The notes under the pieces are model-generated. The model ran no database searches. It was not told where the DNA came from and was given only the letters and a program-made list of their open reading frames with translations. From Flavobacterium sp. ACAM 123 (GTDB lineage Bacteria > Bacteroidota > Bacteroidia > Flavobacteriales > Flavobacteriaceae): a DNA stretch of 32,233 bases. Of this stretch, positions 7,905-17,451 are shown one piece after another. Every line of letters begins with the position of its first letter. Position 1 is the stretch's first letter. The stretch is from contig NZ_AJXL01000044.1 in the NCBI RefSeq assembly GCF_000264055.1, forward strand, positions 1 to 32,233, in the 5' to 3' direction. Both the position numbers and the translations under genes were made by a program.

Positions 7905-8945
7905 TTGAACATAAAAAAAATTATAGCAACACTGTCAATAGTTGTAGTATCTGGATTGATCATTTATGGATTTATCCTAGTACAACAAATTTTTGCCGAT
8001 AATACTAAATTTACTGAAAGTGAGGTTTATGTCTATGTTCCGACAGATGCCAATTATTCAGAAGTCAAGAAATTAATAGCCCCTTATATCGACAATTTAG
8101 ATCGCTTCGATATGGTTGCAAATAAGATGAGCTATCCTCAAAATGTCAAATCAGGGCGATTTTTATTGACCAAAGAAATGAATAGTTATAATCTCGTAAA
8201 AGCGATGCGGTATAATGTTCCCGTAAAATTAGCTTTCAACAACCAAGAGCGGGTGGAAGATTTTGCCGGACGTATAGGTTCTCAAATTGAAGCAGATAGC
8301 TTATCGCTGCTGACATCTTTTAAAGATTCTATTTTCCTCAAGGAAAATGGTTTTACTAAAGAAAATATATTAGTGATGTTTATTCCTAACACCTATGAAT
8401 TTTATTGGAATACTTCGGCCGATAAATTCCGAGATAAAATGATCAAGGAATACCGTAATTTCTGGAATAAGGAGCGCGTTGCAAAAGCAGAGCAGCAAGG
8501 ATTAACGAAGGTTGAAGCAACGATTTTAGCTTCGATAGTCCACAAAGAATCCGTCAAAAAAGACGAGAGACCAAGAATCGCAGGAGTGTACCTGAATCGA
8601 TTGAGGCTGGGAATGCCTCTTCAGGCAGATCCTACGGTGATATATGCACTGAAATTGAAAGCAAATGACTTTGATCAAGTTATTAAAAGAGTCTTCTATA
8701 ATGACTTGACAATGGCATCTCCTTACAATACCTATATGAATACTGGACTTCCTCCGGGCCCGATTGCAATGCCGGATATAACCGCTTTGGAAGCCGTAAT
8801 CAATCCTGAAAAGAATGATTTCATCTATTTCTGTGCCAGTGTCGAGCGTTTTGGTTACCATGAGTTTGCGGCTACTTTAAAAGAGCACAATGTAAATGCC
8901 AAAAAATATTCGGATTGGATTACTGCCCAAGGCGTAAAAAGATAA
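7905..8945 (+). CDS. mltG: Endolytic murein transglycosylase MltG
   Basis: MltG is an inner-membrane lytic transglycosylase that cuts nascent glycan strands and is thought to set their length. This 346-aa protein has one N-terminal membrane anchor (about residues 5-26). The YceG catalytic domain carries the Glu at 215 in ASIVHKES, followed by RPRIAGVYLNRLRLGMPLQAD-type sequence and PPGPIAMP near the end. The start is TTG at 7905: no ATG or GTG lies in frame between the upstream stop at 7875 and the anchor. It follows the GNAT gene by 10 bp, and its stop is 2 bp before the next gene. Confidence 0.94.
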   Translation: MNIKKIIATLSIVVVSGLIIYGFILVQQIFADNTKFTESEVYVYVPTDANYSEVKKLIAPYIDNLDRFDMVANKMSYPQNVKSGRFLLTKEMNSYNLVKAMRYNVPVKLAFNNQERVEDFAGRIGSQIEADSLSLLTSFKDSIFLKENGFTKENILVMFIPNTYEFYWNTSADKFRDKMIKEYRNFWNKERVAKAEQQGLTKVEATILASIVHKESVKKDERPRIAGVYLNRLRLGMPLQADPTVIYALKLKANDFDQVIKRVFYNDLTMASPYNTYMNTGLPPGPIAMPDITALEAVINPEKNDFIYFCASVERFGYHEFAATLKEHNVNAKKYSDWITAQGVKR

Positions 8946-8947
8946 TT

Positions 8948-9868
8948 TTGAAGTGTAAAAGCAATTCTTTTTTTTTACTTTTTTTATTGCTGTGCGTCCA
9001 CGTTAGTTTTGGACAAAATAGAATGGAAGGTTTCCTTAAACCGTCCGATACCTTAAATAAAACCAGAAAGAGCACTGTAATCGCCGTTGAGGCAATAGTA
9101 GGCACCGGAGCATTGGTTGGCTTAAACCAACTTTGGTATGCTGATTATCCGAGGTCTGCTTTTCATTTTATCAATGATAATGCAGAGTGGCTACAAGTGG
9201 ATAAGGCGGGACATATCTACTCCTCTTACCATTTGGGCAGACTGGGAGCAGAAATGCTGGAATGGAGCGGAGCTACCGAAAAAGACCAATTGATCTATGG
9301 ATCAGGTATGGGATTTGCGTTTTTGACCGCTGTTGAGGTTTTAGACGGGTTTTCTTCTGAATGGGGTGCTTCAACCGGAGATATAATTGCGAACGCTTCA
9401 GGGACGGCTTTATATGTCTCGCAGGAGTTACTTTGGAAAGAGCAACGCATTACACCAAAATTTTCTTTTCATACCACACAATATGCCCAGTACAGACCCA
9501 ATGTTTTAGGAAGCTCTTTTGCAGAGCAAATTCTAAAGGATTACAATGGACAAACCTATTGGCTTTCCGTTAATTTGCATTCCTTTTCCAAAGGCTCAAA
9601 AATACCCAAATGGCTTAATTTAGCGATTGGTTATGGAGCAGACGGAATGATAACGGGGAGAGGGATAAATAACGAGCTGTTTTTGATGTCAAAAATGGAA
9701 AGATCGAGACGGTTTTATTTGAGTTTGGACGTTGATCTGACGAAAATTGACACAAAATTCCCTTTTTTGAAGACAATTTTCTCGGTTTTGAACACTTTGA
9801 AAATCCCAGCGCCAACGATTGAATACTCACACCATGAGGGATTTAAGGGTCACATATCCTACTTTTAG
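8948..9868 (+). CDS. DUF2279 (YfiM-like) exported protein
   Basis: This 306-aa protein of unknown function matches DUF2279. It has DKAGHIYSSYHLGR, then a helical segment, then EWGASTGDIIANASG, the two conserved blocks of that family. I place the start at TTG 8948 because translation from there gives a clean signal peptide (MKCKSNSFFLLFLLL... ending in SFGQ) and a 2-bp gap to mltG. A longer reading from ATG 8915 would overlap mltG and put charged residues ahead of the signal. It is probably periplasmic or outer-membrane associated. Tight coupling to mltG suggests a cell-envelope role (inference). Confidence 0.85.
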   Translation: MKCKSNSFFLLFLLLCVHVSFGQNRMEGFLKPSDTLNKTRKSTVIAVEAIVGTGALVGLNQLWYADYPRSAFHFINDNAEWLQVDKAGHIYSSYHLGRLGAEMLEWSGATEKDQLIYGSGMGFAFLTAVEVLDGFSSEWGASTGDIIANASGTALYVSQELLWKEQRITPKFSFHTTQYAQYRPNVLGSSFAEQILKDYNGQTYWLSVNLHSFSKGSKIPKWLNLAIGYGADGMITGRGINNELFLMSKMERSRRFYLSLDVDLTKIDTKFPFLKTIFSVLNTLKIPAPTIEYSHHEGFKGHISYF

Positions 9869-9910
9869 GTAAGTTTAACAAGTTGATTTTCAGCTTTGTG
9901 AATTTTGTTG

Positions 9911-9918
9911 TACCTTTG
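9911..9918 (+). promoter_or_regulatory. Promoter -7 element of the lysozyme-like gene
   Basis: TACCTTTG, followed by CA and preceded by TTG, is an exact TAnnTTTG match 47 bp upstream of the ATG at 9966. The -33 region has only T-rich sequence (9887-9890). Confidence 0.55.
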
Positions 9919-9965
9919 CAGGCAGAAATTTCTTAACGGGACAGCGTTTTGAAGAAAAACAATTT

Positions 9966-10607
9966 ATGGTAAAGAAGTGGTATTTTTATACAAGTTTAGC
10001 TATTATGATAGCCTTTTTAAGCGCAGGTTTTAAACCTCTTAAGATTGAAGCAAATCAATGGTTTCTAATAAAAAACACAGATGGAATAAGGTACTTATTT
10101 CCATCAATACAGGAAGATGATTACACCAAACTGAATATTCCCTTCACAGGAAATTTATTTATTGGTTTCAAAGAAGCACTCGGATATAGAGAATCTGAAA
10201 ACAAATACAAAACAGTCAATTCTCTCGGTTATTTAGGAAAGTACCAGTTTGGTAACGCAACCCTAAAATCTGTTGGAATATACGATACTTCTTTATTCCT
10301 TCGAAGTCCTAAGATGCAAGAAAGAGCCTTTGTGGCCCTTTTATCAAAAAACAAATGGATATTGCAAGATGTCATCAAGAAGTACGATGGTAAGGTTGTA
10401 AGTGGAATTCTGGTTACAGAATCGGGGATTTTAGCAGCAGCACACCTTGGCGGTGCAGGTTCTGTAAAGAGATATTTTAAAAATAATGGAAAAAAATATA
10501 TCAAGGATGCATACGGGACTTCAATACGAAGTTATATGGAAGCATTTGGAGGATATGATACTTCATCGATAATCGCAAATGTAAATGCAGTTGCGAGTTT
10601 GAATTAA
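9966..10607 (+). CDS. Secreted lysozyme-fold (transglycosylase-like) protein
   Basis: This 213-aa protein has an N-terminal signal or anchor (about residues 5-22). A lysozyme-superfamily core begins at residue 65: EALGYRESENKY, then VNSLGYLGKYQFGNATL. That pattern (Arg-Glu-Ser, Val-Asn, Gly-Tyr-x-Gly-x-Tyr-Gln-Phe-Gly) is the active-site region of many peptidoglycan hydrolases, with Glu76 as the likely catalytic residue. A later AAHLGGAGSVKRYF segment is also typical. It probably cleaves the glycan backbone in the periplasm. It has its own promoter element and a strong terminator, so it is separate from the mltG operon. Confidence 0.8.
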   Translation: MVKKWYFYTSLAIMIAFLSAGFKPLKIEANQWFLIKNTDGIRYLFPSIQEDDYTKLNIPFTGNLFIGFKEALGYRESENKYKTVNSLGYLGKYQFGNATLKSVGIYDTSLFLRSPKMQERAFVALLSKNKWILQDVIKKYDGKVVSGILVTESGILAAAHLGGAGSVKRYFKNNGKKYIKDAYGTSIRSYMEAFGGYDTSSIIANVNAVASLN

Positions 10608-10622
10608 TTTACAAGGCAAGAT

Positions 10623-10662
10623 AAAAAAGAGGCAGTTAATTTTTTTGTACTGCCTCTTTTTT
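10623..10662 (+). terminator. Bidirectional terminator
   Basis: AAAAAAGAGGCAGT (10623-10636) and ACTGCCTCTTTTTT (10649-10662) form a perfect 14-bp stem. It lies between the lysozyme-like gene (+) and the first secreted paralog (-) and can serve both. Confidence 0.85.
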
Positions 10663-10672
10663 ATACACTTTT

Positions 10673-11198
10673 TTAACGGACTTTAAAAATTTCTCCGTGA
10701 GAGTGAACGATAAATCGCAACGTTCGCCTGACTTTTTTATTTTAAGGTTGTACTTTTTCTTCCTCATATCACCTTCTTCTTGAGTGTATAAGTATTTGTC
10801 ATTAACAATGATATAGTCCGGAAAGGTGCGGTAAATAGAATAAATCACTTCGTTAAGTAATCGTACCTTTTTATAATTCTCGACAACGGGAATTAAAGTC
10901 CCTTTTCCATCATATGTTGCTATATAAGAATCGTTCTTAGTTTCCTTATTAATAGATTACTTTCGGCATCTTCATAGGCTTTACCTATATCAAAGGCAGT
11001 AAACGGTTCTTCTAACCGTCTTACATCTTTGTCAGGGTTATTATCGGGTAGATAGACTGAAAAGTCATCTCCGACACTTTTAATTACTACAGCAGGTAAA
11101 TTCGCTACTTTCATAATTTCTTCCTTCTTGACCTTCTCTTGTGAATAAGAGCATACAGTCAAATCTAAAAATAATAAAGTAATAATTAATGTTTTCAT
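10673..11198 (-). pseudogene. Small secreted PepSY-like paralog A, broken
   Basis: This is a decayed copy of the genes at 11554 and 12473. It starts at ATG 11198 (MKTLIITLLFLDLTVCSYSQ, a signal peptide) and keeps the conserved AVVIKSVGDDFSVYLPD block. A frameshift near 10949-10955 ends the first frame at 10920. The next frame continues NKETKNDSYIATYDGKGT through NDKYLYTQEEGD. A second shift near 10715-10725 leads to the ancestral end VHSHGEIFKVR with a stop at 10673, just before the terminator. Two independent shifts make it very likely nonfunctional. Confidence 0.8.
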
Positions 11199-11311
11199 GA
11201 TAGTTACTTTTAAGTCAATATTCAAATAGATTGAATGATTAAAATTTAAGGACTTTATATCTATTTCAATACGACATTATTATAATGATTATCAATGTAT
11301 TAAATTAAAAT

Positions 11312-11360
11312 CAGCTCTTTTATTTCCGATTTGGTGTTAATGGTTTCTTTATGGCATGTT
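11312..11360. repeat. Duplicated flank of the paralog unit, copy 1
   Basis: This block shares GGTGTTAATGGTTTCT (here at 11333-11348) plus a nearby TATG.CATGTT with 12225-12273. It lies at the same relative place upstream of paralog A as the other does upstream of paralog B. The repeated unit is therefore longer than the gene. The rest of 11199-11509 shows no gene. Confidence 0.6.
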
Positions 11361-11509
11361 GATAAATGGGAATAACATCTAATTTTTTAGAAGGAAAAAT
11401 TACTTCGCACTGAAACAAAGTGGGAATGAATAAAATATATTTTTGAGGTACCCTAGGCTTCTTGCGTACTTAGTCTATTCGTTTGGTTGCAACTGATTTT
11501 GTAAAAGAA

Positions 11510-11535
11510 AACTGCCCAGTATTAATTGGGCAGTT
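11510..11535 (-). terminator. Terminator of paralog B
   Basis: AACTGCCCA (11510-11518) and TGGGCAGTT (11527-11535) form a perfect 9-bp stem with an 8-nt loop and a T-rich tail on the minus strand. Confidence 0.7.
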
Positions 11536-11553
11536 AGATAGGATTCTTTTTTA

Positions 11554-12081
11554 TTAGCGTTCAGCTATAATTTCACCATCAGAATGAACCGTCAACTTCC
11601 GACTTTCCTTTCCTTTTTTAATTTTTAAATTATACTGTTTTTTTAAGATGTCTCCTTCTTTTTGAGAATAGAGGTACTTATCATTTACAATTTGCCATCC
11701 AGGGAACTTTTTGTAAATTTCATAGATTACTTGGCGTGGTAGGACTACGTTCTTATAATTTTCGACTACAGTAATTAATTTCCCCTTTTCATTGTATGTG
11801 GCAGCCAAAGAGCCTCCTTTTATCTCCATGTATACGAGGTACGTTTCATACCCCTCATAGTTTACTCCAAGATCATAGGCTATGAAATTATCCTGCAATG
11901 CTCTAACTTTAGGGTCTGCATTTCTGTCGGGTAGATAGACTGAAAAATCATCTCCGATACTCTTAATTACTACAGCAGGCAAATCCTCCACTTTCATAAC
12001 TCCTTCTTCCTTGACTTTCTCTTGAGAATAAGATGAAGCGGTCAAACCTAAGAACAATAAACTAATTATAAACGTTTTCAT
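11554..12081 (-). CDS. Small secreted PepSY-like paralog B
   Basis: This intact 175-aa protein has a signal peptide (MKTFIISLLFLGLTASSYSQ). Conserved blocks follow: AVVIKSIGDDFSVYLPDRN, TYNEKGKLITVVENYK, IYKKFPGWQIVNDKYLYS, and a C-terminal beta hairpin ending in VHSDGEII. The alternation of an aromatic, a Gly turn and Lys-rich strands resembles PepSY or beta-lactamase-inhibitor-like folds. Related Flavobacterium proteins are often left as hypothetical or misnamed. The function is unknown. It is the middle copy of three, with its own terminator; flanking DNA has been duplicated with it. Confidence 0.75.
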   Translation of the reverse strand: MKTFIISLLFLGLTASSYSQEKVKEEGVMKVEDLPAVVIKSIGDDFSVYLPDRNADPKVRALQDNFIAYDLGVNYEGYETYLVYMEIKGGSLAATYNEKGKLITVVENYKNVVLPRQVIYEIYKKFPGWQIVNDKYLYSQKEGDILKKQYNLKIKKGKESRKLTVHSDGEIIAER

Positions 12082-12224
12082 GATATTGAGTTTTAAATTA
12101 ATATTTAAGTTAGGTTAAATAGTTAAAATTTGTGGGCTTTTTAAGATGACAGTCTATTAGTGAAGCTAAAAATTAGCAAATTATATTCCTTTGTTGTCTG
12201 ACTGTCATATGTTTAAAGTAAAGG

Positions 12225-12273
12225 TAGCTTTTTTATTTAGTGTTCGGTGTTAATGGTTTCTGTATGCCATGTT
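12225..12273. repeat. Duplicated flank of the paralog unit, copy 2
   Basis: This is the counterpart of 11312-11360, with GGTGTTAATGGTTTCT at 12246-12261. The surrounding 12082-12424 stretch contains no gene. Confidence 0.6.
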
Positions 12274-12424
12274 AAAAAAAACGGGTAATATACTATCTAT
12301 TTTATTAGGAGAAATAGGCCTTGTGAAAGATAAAATTAGAGTCTAAAACATACAGCTTTGATTTGGTTCTAAAACGATTAGCTTGGTCGTCCTTTCAATT
12401 TTGAGTGATCCTTATTAAAAAAGA

Positions 12425-12450
12425 AACTACCCAAATTGTATTGGGCAGTT
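12425..12450 (-). terminator. Terminator of paralog C
   Basis: AACTACCCAA (12425-12434) pairs with TTGGGCAGTT (12441-12450), with one mismatch. It is clearly related to the terminator of paralog B, so it was copied with the unit. Confidence 0.65.
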
Positions 12451-12472
12451 CTAAGTGATTCTGTTTTAGTAG

Positions 12473-12997
12473 TCAGTTTTGAGTTATAATTTCGCCGTTT
12501 GGATGAACAGTTAACTTTCGACTTTCGTTTCCTTTTTTAATTTTTAAATTATATTGTTTTTTGATGATATCGCCTTCATTTTGAGAATAAACATACTTAT
12601 CATTTACGATTTCCCATCCTGGGAATTTTTTATAAATTTCGGAAATCACTTTACTAGGTAATATTACATCCTTATAGTTTTCGATGACACGAAGTAATTT
12701 TCCGTTTTCGTTATAGGTGGTAGCCAAAGAGCGTCCTTTTATTTCCATGTATGCGAGGTACGTTTCATATCCTTCATAGTTTAATACAAGATCACAGGTG
12801 ATGAAATTATTGTGCAATGCTTTAACTTTTGGATCTGTATTTCTATCGGGTAGATAGACTGCAAAGTCATCTCCGATACTCTTCATTACTACAGCTGAAA
12901 ATTTTTTCATACTCAATGGGCCAGTATTTTTTGTTTGTGAGTACGGTAGTGTTGTTAATCCAAAAAATAATATTATTACATTTAAATACGCTTTCAT
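12473..12997 (-). CDS. Small secreted PepSY-like paralog C
   Basis: This intact 174-aa copy is closely similar to paralog B over residues 30-174. It shares AVVMKSIGDDFAVYLPDRNTDPK, the MEIKGRSLATTYNENGKL segment, KFPGWEIVNDKYVYS and the VHPNGEII end. The N-terminus differs: the signal peptide (MKAYLNVIILFFGLTTLPYSQ) and a short linker are diverged and lack the acidic VKEEGVMKVED stretch of B. Divergence at the signal but conservation in the mature part suggests selection on the exported domain (inference). The function is unknown. Confidence 0.75.
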   Translation of the reverse strand: MKAYLNVIILFFGLTTLPYSQTKNTGPLSMKKFSAVVMKSIGDDFAVYLPDRNTDPKVKALHNNFITCDLVLNYEGYETYLAYMEIKGRSLATTYNENGKLLRVIENYKDVILPSKVISEIYKKFPGWEIVNDKYVYSQNEGDIIKKQYNLKIKKGNESRKLTVHPNGEIITQN

Positions 12998-13350
12998 GAT
13001 AGTTGATTTAAATTATTGATGACATAATTTAGAATAAATTTAAAGGCCTACAAGTTACTTCCCCTTTTCATTTTTTCAAATTAGTCTATTTTTTTTGAAA
13101 AATAATAATTTTATTTTGAGTCTTTTTGAATGAAATTGTAATTGCTGCAAATCCACACTTATTTTATGTAACTGTCATTAAATGTGAGTTTTAAGTTTTG
13201 TTAATTAACATTAACTAATAGTTTTATAGATGATTTTTCTTTATAAAATAAGTACCTAAGTTAATTTCTCCTTCTGAAAGAATAGCGGTTTTTATCTTTC
13301 AATTGTTTTTTTGTATCGTTCAGTTAGAATTCTGATTGTACTATAAATGA
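12998..13350. other. Gene-free AT-rich stretch upstream of paralog C
   Basis: I see no gene here. There is a short resemblance (ACTGTCAT) to the region upstream of paralog B, and TTAATTAACATTAAC near 13201-13215. No exact TAnnTTTG element was found in front of paralog C. Confidence 0.35.
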
Positions 13351-13381
13351 AAAAAACACCAACTTGCGATTGGTGTTTTTT
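13351..13381 (-). terminator. Terminator of the methylmalonyl-CoA mutase operon
   Basis: AAAAAACACCAA (13351-13362) and TTGGTGTTTTTT (13370-13381) form a perfect 12-bp stem 28 bp after the mutB stop. Confidence 0.8.
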
Positions 13382-13408
13382 TGTTTTTTAAGGGATATGA
13401 ATTGTGTA

Positions 13409-15553
13409 TTATTCTCCTATAAGGATTTCTAATATTTTTATGGCAGCATCGCTAATTTTTGTACCAGGACCAAAAACGGCTACAGCGCCGGCATCAAATA
13501 AGAATTGATAATCCTGTGAGGGAATAACTCCACCTACAACGACCATAATATCTTCTCGCCCATATTTTTTTAGCTCTTCAATTACTTGCGGAACTAAGGT
13601 TTTATGTCCTGCGGCTAAAGAGGAAACGCCAAGTATATGAACATCATTTTCTATAGCCTGTTTCGCTGCTTCAGCTGGAGTTTGAAATAAAGGGCCAATA
13701 TCCACGTCAAAACCAACGTCAGCATAGCCAGTGGCCACCACTTTTGCGCCACGATCGTGACCATCTTGCCCCATTTTTGCAATCATGATTCTAGGACGGC
13801 GTCCTTCCTGTTTTGCAAAAACATTTGCTATTTGTTTTGCTTTTTCAAAGCTTTTATCGTCTTTTATCTCTTTACTATAAACCCCACTAAAAGATTTAAT
13901 TTGTGCTTTATATCTTCCATAAACAGTTTCTAAGGCATCACTTATTTCACCCAATGTAGTTCTGTTTCTTGCGGCATCTACGGCTATTTCCAGTAAGTTC
14001 CCTTTTCCGGTTTTAGCGCAAAGGATCAATTTTCGCAATAATTCCTGTACTTTTTCGGTATCTCTGCTTGCTTTAATTCGATCTAATTGCTCCAATTGTT
14101 GTTTGCGAACCATTTGGTTGTCGACATCTAAAATGACTAAGGGATCCTCTTTTTCTAGTCGGTACTTATTTACACCTACAATAATATCCTGTCCGCTATC
14201 GATGCGCGCCTGTTTTCTTGCGGCTGCTTCTTCAATTCTAAGTTTAGGAATACCTGCTTCGATGGCCTTGGTCATTCCGCCAAGTTCTTCCACTTCTTCA
14301 ATCAGCTTCCAGGCATGTTCGGCAATTTCATGCGTGAGACGCTCTACATAGTAGCTTCCGGCCCAAGGGTCGACTGTTTTAGTAATTTTTGTTTCTTCCT
14401 GTAAATAGATCTGCGTATTTCTGGCAATTCGAGCTGAGAAGTCAGTAGGTAAAGCGATGGCTTCGTCCAATGCGTTGGTATGCAAGGACTGGGTTCCTCC
14501 AAAAGCTGCTGCCGAAGCTTCAATACAGGTACGGGCTACATTATTAAAGGGGTCTTGCTCTGTTAAACTCCATCCGCTGGTCTGGCAGTGGGTTCGCAAA
14601 GCCAACGATTTTTCGTCTTTTGGATTAAACTGTTTCACCAGTTTAGCCCAGATCATTCTACCGGCACGCATTTTAGCAATTTCCATAAAATGGTTCATGC
14701 CAATAGCCCAGAAAAAAGAAAGGCGTGGAGCGAACTCATCGATTTTCATTCCAGTTGATAATCCCGTTTTAATGTATTCTAGCCCGTCTGCCAGAGTGTA
14801 GGCTAATTCAATATCTGCTGTTGCACCTGCTTCCTGCATGTGATAACCGGAAATAGATATGGAATTAAATTTAGGCATTTTCTTGCTGGTGTATTCAAAG
14901 ATATCGGCAATGATTTTCATAGAGGGATCAGGAGGATAGATATACGTGTTACGCACCATGAACTCTTTTAAAATGTCGTTTTGTATCGTTCCTGAAAGTT
15001 GCTCCGGTTTTACCCCTTGCTCTTCGGCTGCGACAATATAGAAAGCCATGATAGGTAATACTGCGCCGTTCATTGTCATTGAAACTGACATTTCTGACAA
15101 GGGAATCTGATCGAACAATACTTTCATATCTTCGACTGAGTCAATGGCAACCCCCGCTTTTCCTACATCACCCACAACACGTTCGTGGTCTGAATCGTAA
15201 CCACGGTGCGTGGGTAAATCGAAAGCGATGGATAGTCCTTTCTGTCCTGCGGCAAGATTGCGTCTGTAAAAAGCATTACTTTCCTCTGCTGTTGAAAATC
15301 CGGCATATTGGCGAATTGTCCAGGGGCGACGAACATACATAGTGGTATAGGGTCCTCTTAAATAGGGCGGAAAACCAGCACCAAAATCAATATGCTTCAA
15401 ACTTTCAATATCTTTTTGAGTATAGGTGGATTTCAGTTCAATGCCTTCGGCCGTAAAAAAGTCAGCAGTCGGTGCATATTGTGCTTGCAACGCGGGTTTT
15501 TCTTTTGACTTTTGACTATCTAATTGAATATGTTGGAGGTCATTTCTTATCAT
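13409..15553 (-). CDS. mutB: Methylmalonyl-CoA mutase, large subunit
   Basis: This is the catalytic, B12-binding subunit that interconverts succinyl-CoA and (R)-methylmalonyl-CoA. The TIM barrel begins with the substrate motif [18 protein letters not shown] (near residue 80). The C-terminal cobalamin domain carries [10 protein letters not shown], with the cobalt-ligating His at about residue 599 and [12 protein letters not shown] beyond. I chose ATG at 15553 (714 aa); a GTG three codons earlier (15562) is also possible. It follows mutA by about 40 bp and closes the udk-ftsB-mutA-mutB cluster. The pathway links propionate, odd-chain and branched-chain degradation to the TCA cycle. Confidence 0.95.
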   Translation of the reverse strand: MIRNDLQHIQLDSQKSKEKPALQAQYAPTADFFTAEGIELKSTYTQKDIESLKHIDFGAGFPPYLRGPYTTMYVRRPWTIRQYAGFSTAEESNAFYRRNLAAGQKGLSIAFDLPTHRGYDSDHERVVGDVGKAGVAIDSVEDMKVLFDQIPLSEMSVSMTMNGAVLPIMAFYIVAAEEQGVKPEQLSGTIQNDILKEFMVRNTYIYPPDPSMKIIADIFEYTSKKMPKFNSISISGYHMQEAGATADIELAYTLADGLEYIKTGLSTGMKIDEFAPRLSFFWAIGMNHFMEIAKMRAGRMIWAKLVKQFNPKDEKSLALRTHCQTSGWSLTEQDPFNNVARTCIEASAAAFGGTQSLHTNALDEAIALPTDFSARIARNTQIYLQEETKITKTVDPWAGSYYVERLTHEIAEHAWKLIEEVEELGGMTKAIEAGIPKLRIEEAAARKQARIDSGQDIIVGVNKYRLEKEDPLVILDVDNQMVRKQQLEQLDRIKASRDTEKVQELLRKLILCAKTGKGNLLEIAVDAARNRTTLGEISDALETVYGRYKAQIKSFSGVYSKEIKDDKSFEKAKQIANVFAKQEGRRPRIMIAKMGQDGHDRGAKVVATGYADVGFDVDIGPLFQTPAEAAKQAIENDVHILGVSSLAAGHKTLVPQVIEELKKYGREDIMVVVGGVIPSQDYQFLFDAGAVAVFGPGTKISDAAIKILEILIGE

Positions 15554-15602
15554 TTGTGACACTAATTTACACGTTATATCGACTGGTGACAGTTCGATGC
15601 TA

Positions 15603-16967
15603 TTATTCTAAATCCAGACGTTCTTGTTCTACTTTTTCAGCCAATCGTTTTTCAATTATTGGAGTAATCAAGGTTTTTCTAGGCTTCACTTTTACAAAAG
15701 GGAACAATTCTAAATCCTGTTTCATTCTGTCGTCTTTGTTTGGGTATTTATTGGTTCCCAAAAGGACTTCTTTTCCTGAGTCAAAAAGTGCCTGTTCTTT
15801 ATCGGCACTTTCCTGTATCTTTCTTTTGATGACGCCTTCATTCAATTGTTTTAGAAAACCACCGTTGGCTTCGATATCTTTGAATAAAACCAGCGCTTTT
15901 TCTGCTAATCGGGTAGTTATTGTTTCGATATAATAACTTCCGTCCGCCGGATTATTTACTTTGTCAAAATAGCTTTCGTTTTTCAAAACCAACAATTGGT
16001 TCCTAGCGATTCGATCCCCAAATTCATTGTCTTTATGATATAATGAATCGTAGGGCAAATTAGCGATTGCATCTGCGCCTCCTATGATTGCCGACATACA
16101 TTCTGTAGTAGTTCGCAACATATTTACGTTGTAATCATAAATCGTTTTATTCCGTTTTGTGGGAGAAACTAAAAGATGGCATTCTAAGTTGTGGTTGTAT
16201 TCTTTAGCGACTAAAGTGAATAGTAATCGCAATGCCCGTAGTTTTGCAATTTCAAAGAAATAATTGGTGCTCACTGCAACCTGAATAACTATCGGTTGAC
16301 TTATAACCGGAATTCTATTAAAATATTCATTAGCATGAGCTAAGCTATACGCAAGCTGCTGTACCATGTTAGCTCCCGCATTTTGATAGAGGGTTGAATC
16401 AATACTGATTATTGAACTATCTGGGACTGCAGTAGAAAGTAAGTTTAGCGAATCAAAATTATTTTTATCTTCAGTTGTAAACCAATTCCCATCTCGGGCT
16501 AACTGTCCTATGGGATCTAAGTTGTAATAGGCAATTGCCTTTTTCTTGTGGATGATTGTCTCAATTGTTTGCACGAAATCGATTGAGAAAAATTTAAAAT
16601 TGAAGTAAACGGCAACGTTTTCTAAAGGGAGTTTTTCTAAAAGTTTAGCTACGTCTATCGTATCATTTTCCATAGTAAAACGAAGACTGTCTGCACCTCT
16701 TTTTAAGGTGTCCAAAGCTCTTTCCACTGACTTCTCAATATCGAAAACAAAGATGTTTTGACAAATTTTAAATTCGGATGCTTTCGTGTTTACGGCCGCT
16801 GCTTTTGTAAACTCATCTTTATGATAAAAAGGTTTTACTTTAATGTCCTCTGGTGAATTCCAGATCAAGGTTTCATTGTAATCTGCTCCCTTGAGTTCAA
16901 ACTGGATTTTTTGTTTCCATTGTTTGGAAGAAACAGGATCGAAATCGTCGAATAGATTAGTAGCCAT
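15603..16967 (-). CDS. mutA: Methylmalonyl-CoA mutase, small subunit
   Basis: This 454-aa non-catalytic partner of MutB has the mutase barrel fold. Near the C-terminus, [20 protein letters not shown] parallels [18 protein letters not shown] of the large subunit. It has no DxHxxG motif and ends before any cobalamin domain, so it is shorter than the roughly 640-aa actinobacterial MutA but normal for Bacteroidetes. It lies 32 bp after the FtsB-like gene and about 40 bp before mutB. Confidence in the identity is high. Confidence 0.92.
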   Translation of the reverse strand: MATNLFDDFDPVSSKQWKQKIQFELKGADYNETLIWNSPEDIKVKPFYHKDEFTKAAAVNTKASEFKICQNIFVFDIEKSVERALDTLKRGADSLRFTMENDTIDVAKLLEKLPLENVAVYFNFKFFSIDFVQTIETIIHKKKAIAYYNLDPIGQLARDGNWFTTEDKNNFDSLNLLSTAVPDSSIISIDSTLYQNAGANMVQQLAYSLAHANEYFNRIPVISQPIVIQVAVSTNYFFEIAKLRALRLLFTLVAKEYNHNLECHLLVSPTKRNKTIYDYNVNMLRTTTECMSAIIGGADAIANLPYDSLYHKDNEFGDRIARNQLLVLKNESYFDKVNNPADGSYYIETITTRLAEKALVLFKDIEANGGFLKQLNEGVIKRKIQESADKEQALFDSGKEVLLGTNKYPNKDDRMKQDLELFPFVKVKPRKTLITPIIEKRLAEKVEQERLDLE

Positions 16968-16999
16968 TTTAATTTTGATTTTTAATAATTCAAGATTTA

Positions 17000-17324
17000 T
17001 TATTTTTTTTCTATGCTGTCACCTTCAAATTCTATGATGTAAATATCTTCGCTGTCTTTTTTCATGTAGTACTTTTCGCGAGCATATTTTTCTATTTGTT
17101 CTGGATTCTTTAACTGCTTAATTTGCTCCTCGTCTTTTTTGATTTCTTGCTGGTAGTATTCTTTATTGTCTTCCAGTTCATCGACCTGATTGTTTAAAAA
17201 ACGATGATCAAAATAGGAATAGTTATCCAAGAAAATCATCCAAAGAAAAAAAAAATAATAACACCCATATATATTTATTGCTTAAAAATTTAAACCAAGG
17301 TTTGTCTTTATGCGGATTTGTCAT
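17000..17324 (-). CDS. FtsB/DivIC-like septum formation initiator, frame broken at a T10 run
   Basis: This is a small bitopic division protein: cytoplasmic tail, one membrane helix, periplasmic coiled coil. The coiled-coil half (VDELEDNKEYYQQEIKKDEE..., then AREKYYMKKDSEDIYIIEF) is open from 17239 to 17000. The tail and helix are encoded just upstream from ATG 17324 (MTNPHKDKPWFKFLSNKY, then WVLLFFF). They run out of frame at a run of ten T (minus strand; A10 at 17246-17255). With nine T the frame reads ...FFFLWMIFLDNYSYFD and gives 107 aa, the family length. A divisome gene is unlikely to be dead, so a sequencing error or slippage-based decoding is more likely than true loss. It lies between udk and mutA. 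Confidence 0.75.
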
Positions 17325-17451
17325 ATTTTATTTATTTAGCCCCGAGTACAGTGAAAGTTTAATAGTAATAATCTGGATTGAAACAAAAAACGGTTGCCGA
17401 TAGCGAGCGGGATCGTAGGTCCAAATTGTTATAGGATAAAATTACAATAAA

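Noticed and set aside
8915..8947. Upstream ATG extension of the DUF2279 protein
   Set aside because: It overlaps the mltG end and puts basic residues ahead of a good signal peptide; TTG 8948 fits better.
10636..10848. Separate 70-aa minus-strand gene
   Set aside because: It is the out-of-frame tail of broken paralog A and reads through the terminator; the ancestral frame ends at 10673.
13201..13216. TTAATTAACATTAAC as another phased TTAAC site
   Set aside because: The repeats are not spaced by 10 bp and no promoter is nearby; it is likely AT-rich background.
17325..17451. GC-richer patch between the FtsB-like gene and udk as a third REP-like element
   Set aside because: CGATAGCGAGCGGGATCG resembles fragments of the elements at 986 and 18165, but neither end motif is present.
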